DNA of 64,000 bases, taken from positions 62,001 through 126,000 of IMG/VR virus record IMGVR_UViG_3300044611_001552, one strand, 5' to 3'. Positions 25,173-35,800 of the stretch are shown here, piece by piece. Within the stretch, counting starts at the first letter, position 1. Every line of letters starts with the position of its first letter. The position numbers and the translations under genes are program-made. This stretch comes from a virus. The notes beneath the pieces are model-generated. The model saw only the letters and a list, made by a program, of their open reading frames with translations. It was not told the DNA's origin and did no database searches.

Positions 25173-25547
25173 TGCCAGAGTTTTATTTTCGGTTTTGATG
25201 GAGACATTAAATTAAATGGCAATAACGACATTGCCTTAGTTCAGTCTACCGCTCAAAATGATATACAACAGGTCTACATACGAATGATGACCGAACCTGG
25301 AGATTTTGAGATCTATCCTAGATTAGGAGTTTCCCTCAATAGTTTGTACGGAATGCCGCAGGACCCTCAGACTGGAGAATACGGCAAAAGACTAATAAGA
25401 GAAGCCCTGGATAGAGAAGGTGTCTTTAGGGGTAAAAATATACAGATCAATGCAATACCAACTGCTCCCGACTGCATTAGATTTGACGTTCAAATTGTAA
25501 CACCATATGGAGAGCCAATAGTTTTGTCAGTTAGCCAAAATCTGTAA
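25172..25547 (+). CDS. Baseplate wedge protein of the gp25/W family requiring a +1 shift at CGG
   Basis: From a GTG start overlapping the previous stop, only six codons are read before an in-frame CGG (25190); the zero frame stops at 25196-25198. Skipping C gives 124 residues: VPEFYF-GFDGDIKLNGNND then a strand-helix-strand core (ALVQSTAQNDIQQVYIRMMT, EPGDFEIYPRLGVSL). That is the expected start and core of gp25/W wedge proteins (short beta hairpin, Asp-rich loop, IxQ-helix, IL-T-x-GD). The internal ATG at 25284 would discard the conserved N-terminal part. The family acts in sheath assembly on the baseplate. It is followed by AAGGAG and the J-like gene. Confidence 0.85.
25190..25192 (+). other. 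CGG +1 recoding site 6
   Basis: Codon 7 of the gp25-like gene, the earliest site in any gene; context TAT TTT CGG TTT TGA. The usable window between the GTG start and the zero-frame TGA is 27 bases. This is the one site whose upstream codon (TTT) could re-pair after slipping (TTC). Confidence 0.88.
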
Positions 25548-25562
25548 GGAGATATTTTAATT

Positions 25563-26732
25563 ATGGCCGTAGTGTACTCAAAAGATAGATCAGAAATTCT
25601 GGCTCAGATACTCAATTCATTAGAGAGAAATGCTGGTATCACCTCTGTTAGCCCCGGTTCTATAGCTAGAGCTTTTGCTGAGGCGGTGTCAGACCAGATG
25701 GGCGACCTTTACAGCATACTAAAATATAATATAGATCAGACCATGCTAGCAACAGCTTCTGGAAGAAACCTAGACCTTATAGGAGAGTTGTATTCAGTTA
25801 AAAGAAAACTAGTCTCTCCAGAGATAGTGGCGGACAGACAAATAGCTAACGTTATATTTTCAATATCCAAGCCTTACAGTAGGGACATTATAATACCTAA
25901 AGACACAGTGGTATACAATGACGTGTCAAACAACGCATCTTTTCAATTTAAGTATAAGTTAGCAGGGGACGTAGTAATCAATGGGTCTACCACAAGAGCC
26001 TATGGACAACTAGTTCCAGCATTTTCTGGGCAGACGCATACAGCAGCAATAGGTTCTCTTATAAGACATAACTTTATATCTCCTCCAGGAATTGTCGTTT
26101 CAGTATATAATACTAAAGAAATACATAGTCAAATAGATTACGAAAGCGACGAATCATACAGAAGAAGAATAGTTAGATCAGTTAAGATGAACTCTTCTGG
26201 AACATCAGAAGCAATTAGATTAAATGCACTTTCTGTTAATGGCGTTAGGGATGTAAGAATACGAGATGCATCGTTCGGCCTAGGTTCTTTTGACGTAATC
26301 ATAGTTCCTGACTCAACTCAGTCAAGCCAAACTATAACTAGATCCGTCTTTCTTGCCCTGCAAGACGCAAAACCTGTTGGCGTAAGAATGAATATTAGAC
26401 AGGCACAAATGGTTCCTGTCTCAGTGGTAGCAAATATAATGGTTCCTACAGGCTCTACAGCTGCAAATACAAAAGCGATAGGAAACCAAGCTGCGTACTT
26501 TGCTAAAAGATATTTAAACTCCATGTCTATTGGAGACCCTTTGAATATAAATAGTCTAAAATCTCAGATTTCTGCAGCGTCAGATCTCATTACAGATGTT
26601 ATAATTAACTCGATAACAATCAACGGTGTAGAGATACCTATTGAAAACTTTTTATTGCCTGATGAAAGGTCATACATGGTAGCTGGATTAGTATCAATAT
26701 ATCCAACTATAATAGGTCAAACATCATATTAA
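25563..26732 (+). CDS. Baseplate J-like wedge protein
   Basis: 389 residues, with the hallmarks of the baseplate J/gp6/XkdT family. The N-terminal helical region reads GITSVSPGSIARAFAEAVSD and later LATASGRNLDLIGELY. A beta-rich middle follows, then DYESDESYRRRIVRSVKMN (near base 26140) and a C-terminal domain ending in YMVAGLVSIYPTI. An AAGGAG ribosome binding site (25546-25551) lies eleven bases before the ATG. The protein links wedges in the baseplate ring. No in-frame CGG occurs. Immediately downstream comes a phosphoesterase gene rather than the I-like protein usually found next. Confidence 0.88.
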   Translation: MAVVYSKDRSEILAQILNSLERNAGITSVSPGSIARAFAEAVSDQMGDLYSILKYNIDQTMLATASGRNLDLIGELYSVKRKLVSPEIVADRQIANVIFSISKPYSRDIIIPKDTVVYNDVSNNASFQFKYKLAGDVVINGSTTRAYGQLVPAFSGQTHTAAIGSLIRHNFISPPGIVVSVYNTKEIHSQIDYESDESYRRRIVRSVKMNSSGTSEAIRLNALSVNGVRDVRIRDASFGLGSFDVIIVPDSTQSSQTITRSVFLALQDAKPVGVRMNIRQAQMVPVSVVANIMVPTGSTAANTKAIGNQAAYFAKRYLNSMSIGDPLNINSLKSQISAASDLITDVIINSITINGVEIPIENFLLPDERSYMVAGLVSIYPTIIGQTSY

Positions 26733-26746
26733 CAAAGCGGGTTTAA

Positions 26747-28021
26747 ATGTCCTCAGAAAATTATTTTTTAGTTAAAACAACGTCCATAGTAAAAGCTCCT
26801 AATATGGCTAAAGCAAAAGCTATAGCTTCTGGAGCAGACGATCATGGTCATCTTCTAAATCAAAAGATAGAAATTGAAGAAAAGAATGAATTAGACGTTG
26901 GAAAAATTGTGTCAAAATTCGATGATAAATACGTCTTCTCAAAATATGAGAATGAAGATTCAGAAGAATACCAATCAGATAATAATGACTATTCTTCTTC
27001 TTTTGTTTCTGTTAATGAGGATTTAGTAAACTTTTTAAGAACAGAAAATAAGCGACTAGCAAGACTCGCAGATAAACACAAGAACGTAAAAGAGGACGCA
27101 CTTGCTTCGGTGTATGAGGCAGCATACGAAGCCTTCTCGAATTTTGAACTACCAAAGATTGACTATAAAAAGTCTTTAAAGAACGTTTCTAGATCAGCCC
27201 CTGAAACTGCAGTAGCAGTATTTGCTGACTGGCAGCTTGGTAAGGTAACCTCAACATATAATTCAGAAGTTCTAGCAAAAAGAATAGAACTTTATACGCA
27301 AAAAATGTTAGAAATAGTTGAGATTCAAAGACACCATCACAATGTCGACAGACTACATGTATGGCTTTTGGGCGATATAGTTGAGGGGGAAGAGATATTT
27401 CCGGGACAAAGCCACCTTTTAGACGCTGGTCTTTATAGGCAGGTGGGGATATATGGTCCTGAGATTCTGACTAAATTCATTACAGAAAGCCTGCAGCATT
27501 TTGAACATATTCATATCACTGGGGTAATAGGAAACCACGGCGCTGTTGGCGGTAGAGCAAGAAAGCAGCACGATCCAGAGACAAATATGGATAGACTTCT
27601 GTACAAGATTGTTAGTTGGATATTCAAAGATGAGCCAAGAGTTACGTTTGATATTCCAGACGGCAGAGGAGAAAGAAGCTTCTATGCAGTAGATAGAATA
27701 GGCGACTACTCCACACTGCTGATACATGGAGACCAAATGCCTTCGCCAACAGCATTCCACGGTTACTTTAAGAAGGTAATGGGTTGGAAAGATGGAGCAA
27801 TTGAAGACCATTTTGATGATGTTTTTATGGGACATTATCACCAGCAAGTAAAGGTTACTATAGGTAGCGGGCTACTAAGAATCTCTGGTTCACCAGAGAG
27901 TAACAATACATATGCGCAAGAGTACTTTTCGTCTATGAGTAGACCATGTCAACATCTTATGTTCGTACATCCTCAAAATGGAGTTACATCTGAGTATTCC
28001 ATTTGGTTAGACGGCGTATAA
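26747..28021 (+). CDS. Calcineurin-like metallophosphoesterase with an N-terminal accessory domain
   Basis: 424 residues. Metal-binding blocks of the calcineurin/Mre11 superfamily occur in order: ADWQLGK (about residue 160), LLGDIVEGE (about 206), IGNHGAVGGR (about 261), LIHGDQM (about 325) and MGHYHQ (about 361). The superfamily hydrolyses phosphate esters, often nucleic acid or nucleotide. The first 60 residues (YFLVKTTSIVKAPNMAKAKA) resemble the stand-alone 60-residue protein at 56112. The gene lies inside the baseplate operon, 14 bases after J and 17 before the next tail gene, so a late or virion-associated role is possible but unproven. The substrate cannot be read from the sequence. Confidence 0.85.
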   Translation: MSSENYFLVKTTSIVKAPNMAKAKAIASGADDHGHLLNQKIEIEEKNELDVGKIVSKFDDKYVFSKYENEDSEEYQSDNNDYSSSFVSVNEDLVNFLRTENKRLARLADKHKNVKEDALASVYEAAYEAFSNFELPKIDYKKSLKNVSRSAPETAVAVFADWQLGKVTSTYNSEVLAKRIELYTQKMLEIVEIQRHHHNVDRLHVWLLGDIVEGEEIFPGQSHLLDAGLYRQVGIYGPEILTKFITESLQHFEHIHITGVIGNHGAVGGRARKQHDPETNMDRLLYKIVSWIFKDEPRVTFDIPDGRGERSFYAVDRIGDYSTLLIHGDQMPSPTAFHGYFKKVMGWKDGAIEDHFDDVFMGHYHQQVKVTIGSGLLRISGSPESNNTYAQEYFSSMSRPCQHLMFVHPQNGVTSEYSIWLDGV

Positions 28022-28038
28022 AAAATACTGAGGTTTAG

Positions 28039-31000
28039 ATGAAAAGCTATGTTTTAACATTAACAAATATACATTTTACCAAAAATGGTAAAGTATGGAC
28101 ATCTGAACCAATTGACCTATATGACAACTCTAGCTATACAAACTTTTCAACCTTAAGATCTAGATATGGGTTAAATACTTTTGGTGACTACACTTTTGTT
28201 GGCAATAAAGTATTAACCTCAGCTACTCCATCAGTAGAAAGGCGGAGTGCTTGTTACTGATGTTGGTGAAATAGTCAAAGAAACAAATGCAACACAGTAT
28301 GAGGTATTTAGATACGACCAAACTTCTGGTCAGTATTTTATATTTGATCTAGAGCAAGCTTCTCCATATTGGATTTTAAGACCAGATGTATCTTCTCAAC
28401 CTGTATATAGATTTGTTGATACAACATCTAGAATAGATTTAGTAGCTTATAAATCTACATTTTTAGGAAACCCATCTTCTGAGCCTATTGAATACACTCT
28501 TCAGGTTTATGAGTCAGATGATGTTATAGAGTCGGCTACGCCTTTTTGGATTCCCAATCAAGTATCTGAGCAAACAAACTATCTTTTTATACAAAGATGT
28601 AAAAGATTTGTTAAGTTTGAGGTTGAATTTTTTAGCGATCTTGATGAATCATATTTCGTTGGAGCAACTCCTACAATAAACTACATATTATTAGTAGAAG
28701 TTCAGATAGCAGACGCTAATCCATCAAACACAACTTTTACAACTAGAGACATAGTTAAAAAATTTCCTTCGTGGACAAAAATATATGAAGACTCTTTAGA
28801 GGGAGCTACCCCAAGGTTTGACGAACCAAAGAGTCTTGGAGGAAAATTAATCAATGCATCTGTGGGTGATCACCTAGATAAAGTTGAATCAGCAATAGAT
28901 TATTTTGATCTAAACAAGTCTATATCTGGAGCTAATACAGATTCTTTAGCTTGGATATATTCAACGACATCCGTGCCTAGTGCGGTTCATTCAGTTTTTG
29001 CTGATGATATTGAACTAAGTGGAATCGTGAATTACTCTGATTTCATCAACCATAGAGTTGGTGATTATGTTTATTATTTTAATCCGGTTGATAAAGTAGT
29101 TCTTACACTAGAAAAATATACAAAGTTCTATATAAATAATATATCTTATGAACAAAATGAAGTTCTTGTATTTAATATGTTTGATGACTTTGGTCTTCGA
29201 GTTGGTATTCCGAGATTAAAACTCGAATCAAATGAAAATTATAAAAAAAGAATTCTTGATGTATACAAAAATCCTCCAGGTACTGGCATAAATGCTTTTA
29301 AGAGAACATTAAGAAGAGAATTAGACCTATGGAAAGCAATTGGATCTACTCCAGATTCTGATTTTGCAGGAGCAACTCCGGAAGTTCTCGAAATGCAAGA
29401 CATAGAAAAGCTTTCAAAGTTCTTTTATGAAAACGGAAATCCAACAAATAATTTTACAGATTTTGTTTCAAGAATGAATAGAGATTATCCGACAAACTGG
29501 GGTTTTGTTTCTTGGTCTGATTTGATATGGGACTATGCAGGAAAATTATCAGAAGGAGTTTCTCATGTTCCTTTTGTGTATGATCGCCCACTTATGGAGG
29601 CAACTCCATCATCTTATTATCAACATGGAGTTGGAGATTTAAGTGATATTAAACTTCAAATTACAGAAAATGAAGATTTTTCTAGTGATGAAAATATATT
29701 AAATAATATTTCCGATGACCAAGTACTAAGAAAATCCGCAAAAGTTGTTCTTTCTGGAGTCGAAAAAATTGGATCAAAAGAAATTTATCCTCCCATAAAC
29801 GTTGACTTTGATTATTATACAGAGTATGAATATCTGTCTTCAAATAGTCCAACCGCAACAGTAAATTACACCATAGAATTAACTACTGGCGGAATTGTCT
29901 ACTACGCAAATGCTACTAAATATGTAAGAAACGATGCTCCGATTAGAGGATCTTCTGCTACTCCAGATTATCTAATTCATAATATATTTAGTCAGATAGA
30001 CAATAGAACTGAACCAACACTAAGGTTCAGGAGTAAAGTCAACAATTCAGAGTATCGTGATTTTTCTGCAACTCCTTCAACATATAGAATACCGTCAAAT
30101 ATAGTTTCCTCTGGCTCAGTAAAGTATGGGCACTTTAGATATTCTTCTTCTACCCCAAGATATGAAAGAATAAATCATTCAACTCCAAATCAATCTTATC
30201 TAGCACTAGCTTCTTTGGGTCAAATATATTCAGCAAATTATCCAACAGGAATATACTTTGATTCTACCCCATCTTTGTCTCAATCAAGTCCATCTTTTAA
30301 TAATTTTAATCTCAGATATGCTTCAGATATGTATTCATACAGCGTTTCTACAGGTTACACACCTAAGATTAGAAGAAGAATAACACTGGCCCCCTATGCT
30401 AACTCTATGCAGTCAGCAACTCCAATTCAGGCCATACCATTTTCAAGCTTTACTCAAAACATATACCAAAGATGGGGTGGAGCAACACCAAAATATCTGC
30501 ACATAGATAACGTTAGCCCTTCAGCATATATCGATCCAGACTATGCAACCCCTTCAGACAATGGGGCAATTGGTTACGGTGGTTTTTCCTATCATCCAGA
30601 GTTTGATCAGGATATTCTTGTTCCACATATATTAATTAGAAAAGACGAGTCAACAAGCTCTATTCAATTATTTGCAACTCCGAAATATGACATTAGTAGC
30701 GGCGCAGCTACACCACAAAATATAAATATATATTGGGAAAAAAATCAATTGTTAGACAGCAATAAATACTATACAAACAATGGACAAATTCAATATAATT
30801 ATCCTTTTGTTGTTGGGCAATGGAAGTATTTTGAAAAGGAATTAGCAACACCGATTACTTTTGACATATCATCTAGAGGTATCATCAAGAATGAAGAGGA
30901 CGCAAAGACAGGGGTAATGTTAAGCGATGTTGTTGTAATTAAAGATTTTCATAGATATGAATTTGGATTTAATCAAAATAATTCTTCAAACTATATCATT

Positions 31001-32845
31001 AATTATATAGAGGTTATGCCGTACCAGGAATCGTCTAATAATGTTATTATGTGGCTAGATAAAAATAATATAAAACCATATTTTACAGTTAGTCAAGATG
31101 ATGATTTAAGAATTCCCAATACAGAAGTAGAGCCTTCTGATTTCTATGAAGAGAAATTCTCTGGAGACCTGACAGATGGGTACATAGAAGATGTTACAAT
31201 AAGAGCAAGACTTAATACTAGGACTAATCCAAATCTTGGATCAGAAATCCACACTGGCTGGTATTATTTGGACGAAGAAGAGACCTATGTCTATGCTAGG
31301 CCAAAACAAGAATCTTTTGTTAATAGCGGATCAACTCCAAATTATTCGTTCAGGCTTGCTAATGCAGCAAGGCAGAGTGCTCCCATAATAATAGATATTT
31401 CTGAATATCCAGAAAATCTTCTGACCAGAACAAACTTTGTAGAAGAAAATGATAGGTCATTAAATTCATTCTATAATATAGAGTATATTGAAGCAAAAAA
31501 TTCTAACAATCTTTATTTAGGCTACAAAAATGTATACGACGTATCGGTTTTTGATTCAGTAACTAATAGTTTTGTCGTTGAAAACAAATTCTCAGAAACA
31601 GAAAAGATTACAGTCAGCGATCACGCAACACCTATAATCTTAGAAGAGGGAAGAGAATATAAGGTAAAATATAGAGTTAGAAACTCATATTATGTAGACA
31701 ATGAAGATTACAATAATGGAGTAATTGGTACAAAGATTTATTTTGATTCAACACCAATGTATGGAGCAACACCTTTACAGGGTCCTTTTACATATAATGT
31801 TACATATGAGTCTTCAATATTTGACACAGCTACGCCAACAGGGCTATATCACTCTCCAATAGTATCTTTGAATAGTGAACACTTTGTGTATTTAACCAAT
31901 TCAAATTATGAATACGATAGATTTATTGCGCAGATGAACCCAGCTGTTATAAGTGATAATCGCAATGCGGACTACTCTTTGCTCACCATAGAAAGCCTGG
32001 ATAAAAATCTCAATCCAAAGCCTTATCAAACTTATTCAATATCTTCAAGCAATTTATCTGCAACTCCATCAACTGTTACAACAAACGATGAAGGATTTGC
32101 TGTTGTAGAACTAAGATACAAAGGGGCCTACCCAGCAACAGTTAGTTATGACACAATTCTAATCTCTGGAGTTGCCTCAGGACAAAGCGTAGCAACCGAT
32201 AGTGCAACTATAAACTATCAAATTGTAAGATCAGCACAAACAACAAATAGACTTATAGCAGAAAATTCACAGCAAACAATAAGGGCAGATGGTCAGTCTT
32301 CTTTATATGTAACAGGAAAAATTATTTCTCAAGACAGCACAGTTAATAATATAAGAGTTTACTATAGAAAAGCAAGAACACTAAAAGACGCATTTGATCT
32401 ACCTTATAGCTCATCAGTACTCAGTTCTCAAAACGGAAGTTTCTCCATAGGACCAATTACCTCTCAGAATGCAGCCACACCAGGATACTGGTTTATGGTT
32501 ATTGATTCTGTTATGGAAGATGGTTCAGTGACAAATATAAGCCCAGAAACGATTGTTGGTGACATAGTCCACTGGTACGAGGACGCAGATGATGTTATCA
32601 CTTCATCTAGCATTAGAGTCTATCCAATTCAAGAATCTTTTATAAGTAATCAAATAAACTATTTCTATGCAACGCCAGTCTACAAAGTTTCATATATAAC
32701 AGGAGATGAATCAATACCATCTGCTAAGAATACTTTAAATATACCATCTTGGGTTAAGATCCCCAGATATGCGCAGTATCAGGCTGGAATACTTGGAGAT
32801 GGTTACTATGAGTATAAGAATCAAAACAATGTGTATCCAAGTTAA
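28039..32845 (+). CDS. Large tail/fibre protein rich in Ala/Ser-Thr-Pro triplets, requiring a +1 shift at CGG
   Basis: Frames 28039-28260 and 28247-32845 join at CGG 28243 to give about 1,601 residues. The +1 frame has TAA at 28214-28216 and the zero frame TGA at 28258-28260, so the shift lies within 44 bases. The N-terminal third contains GIPRLKLESNENYKKRILDV and FKRTLRRELDLWKA, similar to proteins next to J in contractile phages (I-like region). Most of the rest is beta-rich. About 25 copies of ATP or STP are spread along it, each in different codons. Near residues 1305-1395 a segment resembles bacterial Ig-like/invasin repeats. GAGG precedes the ATG. Likely baseplate-to-fibre structural protein. 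Confidence 0.8.
28243..28245 (+). other. CGG +1 recoding site 7
   Basis: Codon 69; context GAA AGG CGG AGT. It follows another arginine codon (AGG), as does site 8. Skipping C gives SVER-GVLVTDVGEIV; the zero frame stops at 28258-28260. Confidence 0.87.
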
Positions 32846-32866
32846 ATATTATAAAATGGATGTAAG

Positions 32867-35800
32867 ATGAAAAAATTTAATAATAATATAGAAAATTCTA
32901 ATGAAAAAAAGATCAAAAAGGGTTTAACTTTACCCTCTGATGCAATAAATCTTGGATATATAAAAACAGAAGATGTAACACCAGGTTCTTCTTTAGTGGT
33001 TATAGATTCATCTACTGCAATTAAAGAAAATGTTTTAGAATTTAAAAACAAACAATCTTCTGTTTTAGCAAATGAAGTCGGCATGCTTTACGATCCCATA
33101 ACTGGATCAACAAGATTCCCAACAGAAAATGTTTATGTTTCTGATTTTAGGGCGTCTGAGCCAGTTGACACTAAGTACGTAGATGTAATCAAATTAAATC
33201 AGAATACGTTTGGAAAGTTGTCTAGCTCAGATTACTACCACTCGTATTATGTCAGTAGATATTTTACCGCACAAGAAAACGTAAAAGGTAGCTCTATTAA
33301 TTTTATAGACTATGGAAATAGAAGAATAGCTTCACTAGAAAATTCCTTAGATACCCAAAGAAAATCTAGGGCAAGTTTAAATATATCAATAAATGACATA
33401 TATGTAACCTATGCTGACGGATCTCCGTATGTAGATCAAAGTGGAAAAAAGAAATACGATATATTCTTAGAGTCCTACAACGAAAAAAGAATATCTCAGT
33501 TTGATAGGATTTGTAGGATAATAGTTCTAATAGAGGATCCCAACCCATCTAATTTGATATTAGTTTATCCAAAGCTTGAATTAACCAGTGATTTAGAAAT
33601 AACCAATGAAAACATAAAACACTCCGAACAAATAAACGCAGTACCACTTTTTACAAAAGAAGGCGAAGAAACTTTTGCAGTTGATGTAGCAGCAAGGTAT
33701 AATAAAACTTTTGCTACAAAAAGTAGCGAAAAATTAGAAGACATGTTTTCTACTGGTGGAGCATTTGATTCTAGAGGTTTTAATATATATGTTAATAGAA
33801 AAGCACTGCCGGACAACAGGTCTTATGAAGTTTTTAACTGGAGAATTATTGGTAAAGTAAAAAGAACTTTAGACTACGCAAATAGAATAGATGGGTCGTC
33901 AAATGGATCCGATAGATCTGCGGGAATAATTAAAGCTGCAGTTATAAAATCTAATACAAAAGAATCATATGTTGAACATCATAAAATATTTGGTAAATTT
34001 AATTCTCAAAATAATCCAATTAATATATATAATTATGTATTCACAAATCCAATTGCTGATGCTCGACAGATTCAGAAAACAAACTCAGACGATACCTATT
34101 GGACTGTTGATTTATCAACAATAACGACTGCGCAAGCAAGGTCGTTTGATATTCTTGTTCTTGTAATAAATGAAAATACAAACATAACAACTTATGTTGA
34201 AAAAATACGAGATTTTATTAATTCAGGTGGATGTCTATTCATAGAATCTGAAGGAACTTCGATATCAGACTCGGTAAAAAGCATTTTTCCAGTAGTGCCA
34301 GGATCACTTCAATCTGGAGTAGCAACAGGATCTTTGACTTACAATAGGTCTGAAAGCAGTATCTATTCAGAGTTAAACTTAAAATCAGAGAATCAATCTT
34401 GGGATATATCTGCTAGCGAGTTTGATGCTGGATACGGAGTTTATGGGTTAATTAATAATTCTGGAAATGCACTAAAAGCTCTTCCAACAAACTTTTCTAA
34501 TAACTCAGTAGTATCCAACAGTGTTGGCCCTGTAATTGCTCAGTTTAAAAAGAACTCTCAAGAAACATCGTCAATAACTGCTGGAAATATAATCATAAAT
34601 ACTGTTGGAATAAACAAGAAGGCAGGAGCAGACTACCTTCAAAGTACGTCACCAAACGCATCAGGGGCAAATACATCTTTTACGTTGTTGACATCCGACT
34701 CTGAAGGACCACTAAAGTTTTTCTATAACAGCATGATATCTGGAATTACCTCAAAGTACTACACAACATCAAATGCTGCCAACACATTTACTCAAACCTT
34801 AACGTTACCAACTTTGTTTCATGCTACAAGTTGGAAAACAGACTGGTGCCTCAACGGCCCAACATCAAATGACAATAACCCATATAATGATATTTTAATT
34901 AAGAATGATGACATTGATGAATACGCTCTATATAATATATATAGAGAGCAGAACGGCGATCTTTTCAGGATACTTGGACCCAAAAACTATAAACAAATAT
35001 TTTTAGAAGACTTTAATAGGTCACTACCAAGCCAATATGCAGAGGTATATGCTTCATCTGGAGAAGATGTTATAGAGTATTACGTCGAATTTACAAACTC
35101 TACAATATCTCCTAAAGTTGGAACAATTATGCAGGGCCCTGTTTACTCTGGAATTACAACTCCATATAAAACTTATAAGCTTACTTTAGATGAAGCTAAT
35201 CAGATACCAACATTTAAAACCTCTACAATATCTCTGCCATTCAATGTGCCTAGAGATTTTGGACAATTCTATATATCAGATAGATATAGATTAGTAGAAA
35301 ATAGAGTAATAAATCAACCAAATGTAATTAATGATAATATTTATAATTATCAATACAATTTTAAAACTTCATGGAACAAAGTTGTCAGTTCAGAGTCTTC
35401 TTTGTCTGTTGATATATCTCATAGAATATCTTTTAGAATTAAAATACCTATAACCTATCAACGAGCAGCAACTTCAAATAATCCTGGCACAGACACAGAA
35501 GCACCAAATTCAGATCAAAGTAAAATTATTTATTGGGAATTTAGCCAAGAAGCTTTTAGCTCAAGTAAAGCAACTGTAGTTGGTGTAACTGGAGCAGTTT
35601 ATCCTGGTTCTGTTTCTGCAATTATGGGCATCAAAATACCTGAAACATACGCTGTTAGGCAGGATCTTGTTGACTATGAAAAATCTCATAACTTTACAGT
35701 TAGAGGTTACAAAGATGAGTGGAACCACTATCCGTATACTGGCGACATAGATATAACAGGTGAGAATAGACAGTATTCAGTAAATTCTGAAGATCTTCAA

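Noticed and set aside
28039-32845. ATP triplets as translational bypass or byp-like nucleotide insertions
   Set aside because: Codons for the triplet vary freely between copies, and the frame stays open through all of them, so nothing needs to be skipped.
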